Shown: positions 1 through 9,011 of the stretch, one piece after another
Layout of the letters: each line of letters starts with the position of its first letter
Position numbering within the stretch: position 1 is the stretch's first letter
The notes under the pieces: generated by a model
What the model saw: the letters and a program-made list of their open reading frames with translations, nothing else
The model's database searches: none
Told to the model about the DNA's origin: nothing
Made by a program: the position numbers and the translations under genes
NCBI RefSeq assembly: GCF_001423265.1
Contig: NZ_LMND01000033.1
Span: 196-64,195, forward strand
Reading direction: 5' to 3'
From: Methylobacterium sp. Leaf108
Lineage (GTDB): Bacteria > Pseudomonadota > Alphaproteobacteria > Rhizobiales > Beijerinckiaceae
Length of the DNA stretch: 64,000 nt

Positions 1-485
1 CCGAAGTAGTCGAGGCTGGCGGTGCCGCGGGGATCGACGAAGGTGACGTTGCCGTCGATCGGGGCGAAGCCGGGGGTCAGGACGAAGGCGTTCCGGTTAC
101 GGCCGAAATCGACGTACTGGGCGTCGGCCTCGACGCCGACCACCAGGCCCGAGCCCGGGGTGAACTGGTAGTTGTAGCCGACCTGGCCGCCGCCGGTGAA
201 GCCTTCGTTGGAGCTGTTGGAGAAGGCGATCTGCGACGGGCCGTTGGCGGTGCCGGGCAGGTTGCGCACGAGGCCAGGGAACACGTTGTCGTAGACGTTG
301 CGGTCCTGGTTGCCGGCGTCGAAGCCGTAGCCGGCGTTGATACCGAAGTAGAAGCCCGTCCAGGTGAAGACCGGGACCGGGACGAAGACCGGCGGCGCGG
401 CGCGGCGCGGAAGGTCGGCGGCGAAGGCCGAGCCCGCCAGGACGATGCCGGCAAGAGCGGTGGTGGCCCGAAGGAAGGATTTCAT
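1..485 (-). CDS. Outer-membrane beta-barrel protein (Omp25/porin-like), 3' end outside window
   Basis: Reading down from an ATG at 485 the frame stays open to position 1, giving about 161 codons; the C-terminus lies outside the window. Residues 1-22 form a signal peptide ending AGSAFA, followed by ADLPRRAAPP, the usual start of rhizobial Omp25/RopB-type barrels. The mature part then shows WTGFYFGINAGYGFD and GGGQVGYNYQF, the alternating aromatic/glycine pattern of an eight-stranded outer-membrane barrel. AGGAC sits about 9 bases before the ATG. Such proteins are abundant structural surface proteins; a specific substrate cannot be read. The family call is firm, the exact member is not. Confidence 0.8.
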   Translation of the reverse strand, partial: MKSFLRATTALAGIVLAGSAFAADLPRRAAPPVFVPVPVFTWTGFYFGINAGYGFDAGNQDRNVYDNVFPGLVRNLPGTANGPSQIAFSNSSNEGFTGGGQVGYNYQFTPGSGLVVGVEADAQYVDFGRNRNAFVLTPGFAPIDGNVTFVDPRGTASLDYF

Positions 486-769
486 GGTGCTGGTCCTCAT
501 ACTGTCGATGAGACGGCGCCGGCGCCGGCCTCACGAAGCCTCGTCTGTAGTTCAGCAGCCTGGAAGAAGCTGTTGCGGGCCGATCACGCCAGTCGCCGGA
601 AAAGCGACCCCTTTGTGGCGATGATCCGTCCGTTGTGTTCGTTCGACCTTGGGCTACCTCGACACAGAACGCGCTCGAACGGCCAAGGTTCAATCGCGAC
701 GGTGCCTTTCCGGCTCGACCAGGATGACGGATTGTCGCACCCCAGGAATCCGTTTGTCGGGGCCGGATT

Positions 770-1537
770 TCAGGGCGCCAGGGCGATGGCCGAGATCAGG
801 CGGCCGTAGTCGGCCTCCTGGCGGTGGGTGGTGCGCCGGTAGCTGTAGAAGCGCTCGGCGTCGACATAGGTGCACAGGCCGAGCGAGGCGTGGCGGCCGA
901 TCTCCTCCTGTTCCAGGCGCCACAGGACGAAGCCCGGCAGGTCGAACTGGGCATGGCCCGGCCGGTCGCCTGGCGCGAAGAACCGCGCCGCCCCCGGTAC
1001 CGCGTCCTCGAAGCGGTCGCGCAGGTCCGTGCCGACCTCGTAGGATGGCTGGTGGATGGTGGGACCGAGCACGGCGACGATCGACCCGCGCTCGGCGCCG
1101 AGCGCCTCCATCGCCGCCACCGTGGCGGCCACGACGCCGCCGAGCGCCCCCTTCCAGCCGGCATGGGCGGCACCGACGACGCCGTTGCGGGTATCGGCGA
1201 ACAGGATCGGACCGCAATCGGCGGTGGCGATGCCGAGCGCCAGGCCCGGCACGACGCTCACCATCGCATCGGCCTTGGGTCGCTCCGCCAGCGCCGGCGC
1301 CTGCGTCAGCACGACCACCTCGGCGGAATGGATCTGGTAGAGGCTGGCCAGGGCGGTCTCGGCGACGCCGAGGGCCGCGCACATCCGCCGCCGGTTCTCG
1401 GCCACGCGGCCGGCGTGGTCGCTCGAGCCGAGCCCGCCGTTGAGCGAGGCGTAGAGGCCCTCCGAGACGCCGCCCCGGCGGGTGAAAAAGGCATGCCGGA
1501 TCGCGGGGTCCGCGAGATCGGGCGAGGTGAGGAACAT
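770..1537 (-). CDS. pgeF: Peptidoglycan editing factor / multicopper-type laccase-domain protein PgeF (YfiH)
   Basis: 255-residue protein of the YfiH/PgeF family (DUF152), which in characterised members removes wrongly incorporated residues from peptidoglycan precursors and has been described as a polyphenol oxidase. Visible signatures are FFTRRGGVSEG near the N-terminus, the metal-site segments YQIHSAEV and ATADCGPI, AAHAGWKGALGG, and the C-terminal FYSYRRT. The open frame extends upstream, but the ATG at 1537 begins the family's N-terminus (MFLTSPDL) and is preceded by AAGGA at good spacing, so it was chosen. It is separated by about 136 bp from the FadJ gene on the same strand. Confidence 0.9.
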   Translation of the reverse strand: MFLTSPDLADPAIRHAFFTRRGGVSEGLYASLNGGLGSSDHAGRVAENRRRMCAALGVAETALASLYQIHSAEVVVLTQAPALAERPKADAMVSVVPGLALGIATADCGPILFADTRNGVVGAAHAGWKGALGGVVAATVAAMEALGAERGSIVAVLGPTIHQPSYEVGTDLRDRFEDAVPGAARFFAPGDRPGHAQFDLPGFVLWRLEQEEIGRHASLGLCTYVDAERFYSYRRTTHRQEADYGRLISAIALAP

Positions 1538-1673
1538 CGCGTGTCCTTGCCGTTGCGGCACATGACCGAGGGAGGGTCGGGTCATACCCCCTCCCCCGCC
1601 GCCGGTCACCGGACATGGGAAGGGCCGGTCCCGCCTCGCGGCACCGGCCCCGGGTGGCGTCGAGCGTCCTGGG

Positions 1674-3875
1674 CTAGGCCGCCCGCTTGGCGGCCTCGCC
1701 GTAGAAGGTGCTCCCCGTCTCGGCCATCGCCGCGAGGTTCTCGGGCACCGCAAAGCGCGCGCCGTGCTTGGCCTCCAGGCTGCGGGCCAGCGCCACGAAC
1801 TCCCCGGCGCCCATGAAATCGATGTAGGACAGGGTGCCCCCGGTGAAGGGCGCGAAGCCGAATCCGAGGATCGAGCCGACGTCGGCCTCGCGCGGATCGG
1901 TGATCACGCCCTCGCCGACGGTGCGGGCGGCCTCCAGCGCCTGCACCACGAGGAAGCGGTGCTTGAGTTCCGTGACATCCACCGCGTCCGGGTCGAGGGT
2001 CTTGGGCTGGAGTGCCTTCAGGCCCGGCCACAGGCGCTTCGGGGCACCCTCGGGATAGTCGTAGAAGCCGCGCTTGTTCTTGCGTCCGAGCCGGCCCTCG
2101 GTCTCCACCAGGGTGACGAGGAGCTGCTTCTGGCCGGGATCGACCGCGTCGGGGCCCAGCTGCGCCTCCGTGGCCCTGGCGATCTTCAGGCCAAGGTCGA
2201 GGGCGACCTCGTCGTTGAGCGAGAGCGGGCCCACCGGCATGCCGGCCAGCTTGCCGGCGTTCTCGATCATCGCGGCGGGCACGCCTTCGAGGAACATCTT
2301 GTGGCCTTCGAGCAGGTAGGCCGTGACGCAGCGGTTGGCGAAGAAGCCGCGGCTGTCGTTGACCACGATGGGCGTCTTCTTGATCGCCCGCACGTAGTCG
2401 AGGGCGGTGGCGATGGCCCGGTCGCCGGTCGCCTCGCCCTTGATGATCTCCACGAGCATCATCTTCTCCACGGGCGAGAAGAAGTGGATGCCCACGAACT
2501 GGTCGGGCCGGGAGGAAGCCTTGGCCAGGCCCGAGATCGGCAGGGTCGAGGTGTTGGAGGCGAAGATCACCTCCGGCCCGATGGCCGCCTCGACCTTGGC
2601 GATCACCTCGGCCTTCACCGCGGGGTCCTCGAACACCGCCTCGATGACGAGGTCGCAGCCCTTGAGGTCGGCATAATCGGCGCTGGCGGTGATGCGGGCG
2701 AGCAGCGCGTCACGGTCGGCGGTCTTGGCGCGGCCCCGGTTGATCTGTCCGGTGATGAGGGTGTGGGCGTAGGCCTTGCCCTTCTCGGCGGCCTCCATCG
2801 ACCGGTCGACGAGCACCACCTCCATGCCGGCGTTGGCGCTGACGTAGGCCACGCCCGCCCCCATGAATCCGGCCCCGACGACGCCGACCTTCCTGACGCT
2901 GGTGGGAGCCACGTCCTTGGGGCGGCGCGCGCCCTTGTTGAGCTCGCCCATCGACAGGAACAGCGTGCGGATCATCGCCGCGGCCTCCTTCGACCGCAGG
3001 ATCTTGGCGAAGTACCGGCTCTCGACGCGCAGGGCCAGATCCATCGGCAGCTGCAGGCCCTCGTAGACCGCCCCGAGGATGGCCTTGGCGGCGGGATAAT
3101 TGTCGTGGGTCTCGCGGCGGTAGATCGCGTTGGCGGGTGGCCAGATCATCATGCCGGCGGGCGAGTAGACCTTGCCGGAAGGCGCCTTGAACTTGGGCGC
3201 GTCCCAGGGCGCCACCGCCGAGCCGCCGGCCCTGATCCAGGCACGCGCCTTCTCCACGATCTCGGCCTTGGGGGCGACCTCGTGGACGAGGCCCATGGTC
3301 TTGGCCATCAGCGGGCGGATCTGCTCGCCCTTGAACAGCATCTGCAGGGCGTCTCCGGTCTGCATCAGGCGCGGCACGCGCTGGGTGCCGCCGGCACCGG
3401 GGAACAGGCCGACCTTGATCTCGGGCAGGCCGACGCGGGTCTTCTCGTCGTCCGACAACACCCGGTGATGGCAGGACAGGCTGAGCTCGAACGCGCCACC
3501 GAGGCAGAGGCCGTTGACGGCGGCGGCGAACGGCTTGCCGCAGGTTTCGAGCTTGCGGAACACCAGGGTCAACTGCCGCGACTCCTCGAAGAAGTGGCGC
3601 ATCGCCTCCTCCTCGCCGGACTTCGCCTTGAGCTTTTCGTATTCGCGGCCGAGGCCCTGCAGCATCGTCAGGTCGGCGCCGCCCGAAAAGCTGTCCTTGC
3701 CCGAGGTGATGACGCAGCCCTTGACGGCGGCATCCGCCACCACGGCGTCGATGATCTGATGGAGCTCGGCCATGACCTGCGCCGTGATCACGTTCATCGA
3801 GCGGCCGGGCATGTCCCAGGTGGCGAGCGCGATTCCGTCGGCGTCGGTCTCGAAGCGGAAGTTCGTGAGATTCAT
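1674..3875 (-). CDS. fadJ: Trifunctional-type 3-hydroxyacyl-CoA dehydrogenase / enoyl-CoA hydratase
   Basis: 733-residue beta-oxidation fusion. Residues about 1-190 are a crotonase domain with both acid residues expected for hydratase activity (LGGAFE and GLPEIKVG). Residues about 310-500 are the NAD-binding dehydrogenase (VGVVGAGFMGAG Rossmann loop, HFFSPVEKM with the catalytic His), and the C-terminal third is the helical 3-hydroxyacyl-CoA dehydrogenase domain. It would hydrate enoyl-CoA and oxidise the hydroxyacyl-CoA. A thiolase and an acyl-CoA dehydrogenase lie 1.7-5 kb upstream on the same strand, so the region supplies most of a beta-oxidation cycle, although an oppositely oriented EAL gene and a DUF2059 gene separate them. 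ATG at 3875 starts MNLTNFRFE. Confidence 0.92.
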   Translation of the reverse strand: MNLTNFRFETDADGIALATWDMPGRSMNVITAQVMAELHQIIDAVVADAAVKGCVITSGKDSFSGGADLTMLQGLGREYEKLKAKSGEEEAMRHFFEESRQLTLVFRKLETCGKPFAAAVNGLCLGGAFELSLSCHHRVLSDDEKTRVGLPEIKVGLFPGAGGTQRVPRLMQTGDALQMLFKGEQIRPLMAKTMGLVHEVAPKAEIVEKARAWIRAGGSAVAPWDAPKFKAPSGKVYSPAGMMIWPPANAIYRRETHDNYPAAKAILGAVYEGLQLPMDLALRVESRYFAKILRSKEAAAMIRTLFLSMGELNKGARRPKDVAPTSVRKVGVVGAGFMGAGVAYVSANAGMEVVLVDRSMEAAEKGKAYAHTLITGQINRGRAKTADRDALLARITASADYADLKGCDLVIEAVFEDPAVKAEVIAKVEAAIGPEVIFASNTSTLPISGLAKASSRPDQFVGIHFFSPVEKMMLVEIIKGEATGDRAIATALDYVRAIKKTPIVVNDSRGFFANRCVTAYLLEGHKMFLEGVPAAMIENAGKLAGMPVGPLSLNDEVALDLGLKIARATEAQLGPDAVDPGQKQLLVTLVETEGRLGRKNKRGFYDYPEGAPKRLWPGLKALQPKTLDPDAVDVTELKHRFLVVQALEAARTVGEGVITDPREADVGSILGFGFAPFTGGTLSYIDFMGAGEFVALARSLEAKHGARFAVPENLAAMAETGSTFYGEAAKRAA

Positions 3876-3974
3876 GGCTGATCCTCCAAAGGGGGCGGCG
3901 TGGACCGTCGGCTTCTTAAGTCGATGAAAGGATTTTTGCCGTCATGGTTTTGAAGACAAACGACCGACATTAAC

Positions 3975-4808
3975 ATGGGATACGATGGGATGAGCGCGAA
4001 GGTAGCCTGCAAGGGGTGTGGAACCGGCAAAGCCCTGGACTTCACCTTCACGATGGCCTTCCAGCCCATCCTCGACGTGGAACGCGGCCGCATCTGGGGC
4101 TACGAGGCCCTGGTGCGCGGGACCAACGGCGAGTCCGCCGGTTCCATCCTCAGCCGCGTCACGGAGGAGACGGTCTACCGCTTCGACCAAGCGGCGCGGG
4201 TGAAGGCAATCGAACTCGCGGGCAGGCTCTTTCCCGCCGACGACGAGACCAAGCTCTCGATCAACTTCATGCCCAACGCCGTCTACGAGCCGGCGGCCTG
4301 CATCCGTTCGTCCCTGGAGGCGGCGCGCCGCTTCGGGTTCGCCCACGACCGGATCATGTTCGAGTTCACCGAGAACGAGAAATTCCGCGATACCGCCCAC
4401 GTCCAGCGCATCGTCACCGAGTACCGCAAGCAGGGCTTCCTCACCGCGCTGGACGATTTCGGCGCCGGCTTCGCCGGGATGAGCCTGCTCGCCAACTTCC
4501 GGCCCGACCTCATCAAGATCGACATGGACCTCCTGCGCGGCATCGACACCGACAAGGGCCGCCAGATCATCACGGGCGGGATCATCGCCATCGCGCGCCA
4601 GCTCGGCGTGGCGGTGATCGCCGAGGGCGTCGAGACCCGGGCGGAACTCGACACCCTGCGCGAACTCGGAGCGACGCTGTTCCAGGGTTACCATTTCGCC
4701 AAGCCCCAGATCGAAGCCCTGCCGGCCGTGGCGGGGTTCGAGACGCAGGCCGCCCCGGTCCCCACGGGCTTCGAGACGCCGGCCGTGCGCGTCGCCCCGG
4801 TCCACTGA
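3975..4808 (+). CDS. EAL-domain cyclic-di-GMP phosphodiesterase, single domain
   Basis: 277 residues consisting almost only of an EAL domain, which hydrolyses c-di-GMP to pGpG. The catalytic set looks complete: YEALVRG (EAL at 44-46), SINFMPNA, FEFTENE, LDDFGAGFAG, LIKID, AEGVE and FQGYHFAKP. No PAS, REC, GGDEF or membrane segment is present, so any sensing must come from partners or from the short N-terminus, which carries a Cys-x-x-Cys pair (C12, C15). Two in-frame ATGs (3975 and 3990) compete for the start; neither has a strong ribosome site. It stands alone, divergent from fadJ and convergent with the DUF2059 gene. Enzymatic activity is inferred from motif completeness. Confidence 0.9.
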   Translation: MGYDGMSAKVACKGCGTGKALDFTFTMAFQPILDVERGRIWGYEALVRGTNGESAGSILSRVTEETVYRFDQAARVKAIELAGRLFPADDETKLSINFMPNAVYEPAACIRSSLEAARRFGFAHDRIMFEFTENEKFRDTAHVQRIVTEYRKQGFLTALDDFGAGFAGMSLLANFRPDLIKIDMDLLRGIDTDKGRQIITGGIIAIARQLGVAVIAEGVETRAELDTLRELGATLFQGYHFAKPQIEALPAVAGFETQAAPVPTGFETPAVRVAPVH

Positions 4809-4830
4809 GGCGGCGCGAGGTGGCGCCGCC
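4809..4830. terminator. GC-rich hairpin between convergent genes
   Basis: An 8-bp perfect stem (GGCGGCGC / GCGCCGCC) with a 6-base loop starts right after the stop codon of the EAL gene and points toward the convergent DUF2059 gene. There is no T-tract on either strand, so it is at best a transcription-slowing or mRNA 3'-end stabilising hairpin. Confidence 0.4.
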
Positions 4831-4904
4831 CGGTTCTGCGCCACCGCGGCGGGGGGGCGGCCCGGTCGTATGGTCGTCGCCGCCCGGCCGCGGGGCATCG
4901 CGGC

Positions 4905-5405
4905 TCAGCGGGCCGGTGCGGGAGTCGGTGCCGGGCCCGGCGCCTGCCCGGGCAGGCCCGGAGCGTCGGCCGCCGCGGCGACGGTGAGCATGTTGACGAG
5001 CTTGGTCACCGCCGCCTGCGAGATCAGCGTGATGGTCGAACCCGGATCGGCGTTGATCGCCTGGAACTTCTGGTAGATCTTGTCGTCGTAGATGCCCGAG
5101 AGATGCTTGATCTCGTCGAGGGTGAACTTGTCGGCGTATTCCTTCGACAATCCCTCGATCAGCGCGGTGCGCTGGCGGTCGAACTCGGCGCGGACCTCCT
5201 GGCGGACCTTGTCGCTCTTCTCGGCGGGCATGGCGGCCACGGTCTTCTCCAGCGCGCCGGTGAAGCCCGTCTCGAGGTTCTTGATCACGGTCTTCTGGAC
5301 CAGCGCCTTGGCGGCCTCGATCCGGTCGGAGGCCTCGTCGGCGCGGGCCGCCATCGGCAGGCCGAGCAGGGCGGCCAGGGCCAGGGTGGGAAGCAGTCTC
5401 GTCAT
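4905..5405 (-). CDS. DUF2059 periplasmic protein
   Basis: 166-residue exported protein. Residues 1-22 are a signal peptide (MTRLLPTLALAALLGLPMAA, then RADEA). The body is helical and matches the DUF2059 pattern: a charged helical region, then FTLDEIKHLSGIYDDKIYQKF and a C-terminal Pro/Ala-rich tail (GQAPGPAPTPAPAR). The function of DUF2059 is unknown; members are periplasmic or membrane-associated. It lies upstream of fadJ but convergent with the EAL gene, and about 120 bp downstream of the thiolase, so it could be read through from the thiolase promoter. Confidence 0.8.
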   Translation of the reverse strand: MTRLLPTLALAALLGLPMAARADEASDRIEAAKALVQKTVIKNLETGFTGALEKTVAAMPAEKSDKVRQEVRAEFDRQRTALIEGLSKEYADKFTLDEIKHLSGIYDDKIYQKFQAINADPGSTITLISQAAVTKLVNMLTVAAAADAPGLPGQAPGPAPTPAPAR

Positions 5406-5529
5406 AGGGGCGTTTCCTCCGCAATGTTGGCTCGAACCGCGCCGCTCCAGGCGGCGTCGGGCGCGGGCCCGCGTCTATCAGGCTTTGGTACGGCCGGGCA
5501 GAGCGGCCGCCGGGTCGGCGGGCCGATCC

Positions 5530-6738
<1,209 letters not shown>

Positions 6739-6796
6739 GTGCGCGTCCCAGGTTGTCCCCGCCGACGAGCGGGCTGTGTCTTGCCGACCTGATCCC

Positions 6797-6910
6797 GTCG
6801 TTCCGGGGCTGCGCAGCAGAACCCGGAAGCCATCAGCCGAGGTCGTGCCTCGGTCTGAACCGACGGCTGTCATGGCGTCCGGGGTCGCTCTGCGAGCGCC
6901 CCGGAACGAC
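6797..6910. repeat. REP-like extragenic palindrome
   Basis: A 13-base arm (GTCGTTCCGGGGC, 6797-6809) is repeated as its exact reverse complement at 6898-6910, with a partly self-complementary interior. The whole element fills the gap between two convergent-free, co-directional genes. The layout is that of a dispersed repetitive extragenic palindrome or MITE-like element of rhizobial genomes; only one copy is visible here, so dispersal is inference. Confidence 0.5.
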
Positions 6911-6938
6911 CCGTGTCGAACGGCTCGGTCCGAGCGCT

Positions 6939-8723
6939 CTAGAACGCCTCGACCGGCAGCGCCATGGTCGTCTCGGAACCCGCCTTGATCCGCACGAGGC
7001 GCATCGCCGTCTCGGGCAGGATCCGCTCCATGTAGAAGCGGCCGGTGACGAGCTTGGCCTCCATGCGCTCGGGCGCCGAGGCCTTCGCGGCGATGGCCGC
7101 CTTGGCGATCCGGCCCCACATGTAGCCCATGGCCACGAGGCCGAGCAGGTGCATGTAGTCGGTGGCCCCCGCGCCGGCATTGTCGGGCTTGGAGAACGCG
7201 TTCTGCATGAACCACATGGTCGCGGCCTGGAGGTCGTTCAGCCCGGCCTGGAGCGGCGCGGTGAACGGCGTCATCGCTTCGTCCTCGCCGTGGTCCTTCA
7301 CGAAGGTCTGGACCTCGCCGAGGAAGGCCATCATCGCGCGGCCGCCGTCCTTGGGCAGCTTGCGGCCGATGAGGTCCATCGCCTGGATGCCGTTGGCGCC
7401 CTCGTAGATCATGGCGATGCGGGCATCGCGCACGAACTGCGACATGCCCCATTCCTCGATGTAGCCGTGCCCGCCGAACATCTGCTGGGCGGCCACCGCG
7501 TTGTCGAAGCCCTTGTCGGTGAGCACGCCCTTCACCACCGGGGTCATCAGGCCCATGTGGTCCTCGGCGGCCCGGCGCTGGGCCTCGTCGTCGGACCGGT
7601 GGCCGATGTCGGCCTGCAGGGCGGTCCAGAGGATCAGCGCGCGCCCCGCCTCGTTGAAGGCGCGGATGCCCATCAGCGTGCGGCGCACGTCGGGGTGGAC
7701 GATGATCGGGTCGGCCGCCTTCTCGGGCGCCTTTACCCCGGTGAGCGACCGGCCCTGGAGCCGGTCCTTCGCGTAGGCCACCGCGTTCTGGTAGGCGACC
7801 TCCGACTGGCCCAGCCCCTGGATGCCCACCGCCAGGCGCGCCTCGTTCATCATCACGAACATGGCGTTGAGGCCGCGATTCTCCTGGCCGACCAGCCAGC
7901 CCGTGGCACCGTCGTAGTTCATGACGCAGGTCGAATTGCCGTGGATGCCCATCTTGTGTTCGAGGGAGCCGCAGGAGACGCCGTTGCGCGCGCCCAGCGA
8001 GCCGTCCGCGTTGACGAGGACCTTCGGCACCACGAACAGCGAGATGCCCTTGGTGCCGGCCGGCGCGCCCTCGATCCTCGCGATGACGAGGTGGATGATG
8101 TTCTCGGCCATGTCGTGCTCGCCGGCCGAGATGAAGATCTTGGTGCCGGTGAGGCTGTAGGAGCCGTCGCCGTTGGGCACGGCCTTGGTCTTGAGGAGGC
8201 CCAGGTCCGTGCCGCAATGGGGCTCGGTGAGGTTCATGGTGCCGGTCCAGGCACCCTCGGCCATCCGGGGCAGGTAGGTCTGCTTCTGCGCGTCGGAGCC
8301 GTGGACCAGCAGGGCCGCCATCGCACCCTGCGTCAGGCCCGGGTACATCCCGAGGGCGAGGTTGGCCGACGAGGCGAACTCCTGGATCGCGCAGTTGAGC
8401 GTGTGCGGCAGCCCCTGGCCCCCGTAGGCCTCCGGTAGCGAAAGGCCCATCCAGCCGCCCTGGGCATAGGCGTCGTAGGCGGCCTTGAACCCGGTGGGCG
8501 TCGTGACGCTGCCGTCGGGATGGCGCTTGCAGCCCTCGCGGTCGCCCACCGCGTTGAGGGGGGCGAGCACCGTCTCGGCGAGCTTGGCGCCCTCGTTCAG
8601 CACCGCCTCGACCACGTCGGGCGACGCATCCGAGAAGCCGGCGAGGTTGTCGTAGCGGTGGAAGCCGAACACGTCGTTCAGCAGGAACAGCGTGTCCTCG
8701 ACAGGCGCCCGATAGCTCGGCAT
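6939..8723 (-). CDS. Acyl-CoA dehydrogenase, large (594 aa) DmdC/FadE-like family
   Basis: 594-residue flavoprotein that would oxidise an acyl-CoA to the trans-2-enoyl-CoA. It has the N-terminal extension typical of this long subfamily, the middle FAD/substrate strand (MNLTEPHCGTDLGL, TGTKIFISAGEHD), the C-terminal helical domain with IYEGANGIQAMDLIGRK, whose Glu is the expected base, and a C-terminal acetyl-CoA dehydrogenase-like segment. Members include 3-methylmercaptopropionyl-CoA dehydrogenase and medium/long-chain enzymes; substrate cannot be fixed here. The open frame extends to 8930, but MPSYRAPVEDTLFLLNDVFGFHR at 8723 is the family's N-terminus and is preceded by GGAGGATGC, so that ATG is used. 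Upstream of the thiolase, same strand. Confidence 0.9.
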   Translation of the reverse strand: MPSYRAPVEDTLFLLNDVFGFHRYDNLAGFSDASPDVVEAVLNEGAKLAETVLAPLNAVGDREGCKRHPDGSVTTPTGFKAAYDAYAQGGWMGLSLPEAYGGQGLPHTLNCAIQEFASSANLALGMYPGLTQGAMAALLVHGSDAQKQTYLPRMAEGAWTGTMNLTEPHCGTDLGLLKTKAVPNGDGSYSLTGTKIFISAGEHDMAENIIHLVIARIEGAPAGTKGISLFVVPKVLVNADGSLGARNGVSCGSLEHKMGIHGNSTCVMNYDGATGWLVGQENRGLNAMFVMMNEARLAVGIQGLGQSEVAYQNAVAYAKDRLQGRSLTGVKAPEKAADPIIVHPDVRRTLMGIRAFNEAGRALILWTALQADIGHRSDDEAQRRAAEDHMGLMTPVVKGVLTDKGFDNAVAAQQMFGGHGYIEEWGMSQFVRDARIAMIYEGANGIQAMDLIGRKLPKDGGRAMMAFLGEVQTFVKDHGEDEAMTPFTAPLQAGLNDLQAATMWFMQNAFSKPDNAGAGATDYMHLLGLVAMGYMWGRIAKAAIAAKASAPERMEAKLVTGRFYMERILPETAMRLVRIKAGSETTMALPVEAF

Positions 8724-9011
8724 CTCGCATCCTCCAGGATCTGGGGTCGCCGTTTCGGCCCGTCGAGACCGCCGGCTCCCTCGATGGTTCATATGTAAAC
8801 TATCAGGCGGCACAAACGTCAAGGGGGCCGTGAACCGCTGCCGCCGGACGGGGCCGGTCGGAGCCCGCTTTCCCATTTCGGCATAGTCCTTAACTCGCTG
8901 TTTACCAAGAACGCCAAATGTCGAGCGCAATCGAACCCTTCCGTCCCCGTCGCCGCGAGGCGCCTCGGAGACGTCGGGGCGAAGTCCGGACCTCGCCGCT
9001 CAGGTTTGACG
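8724..9011. other. Divergent intergenic region before the PodJ-like gene
   Basis: 288 bp between the divergent acyl-CoA dehydrogenase and PodJ-like genes. It is visibly AT-richer than its surroundings around 8785-8815 and 8885-8920, consistent with two promoters. Apart from the CtrA-like half-site pair listed separately no gene or repeat was seen. Confidence 0.5.
8890..8904. promoter_or_regulatory. CtrA-like site, TTAA-N7-TTTA
   Basis: TTAA at 8890-8893 and TTTA at 8901-8904 with the 7-base spacing of the alphaproteobacterial CtrA box (TTAA-N7-TTAA), one mismatch. It lies 108 bp upstream of the PodJ-like ATG, a cell-cycle type of gene that is CtrA-linked in other alphaproteobacteria. One mismatch makes chance occurrence possible. 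Confidence 0.3.

Noticed and set aside
1764..3881. 705-codon open frame on the plus strand opposite fadJ
   Set aside because: Composition is His/Asp/Gly/Leu-rich with no recognisable domain, typical of the antisense of a GC-rich gene; fadJ on the other strand has full domains.
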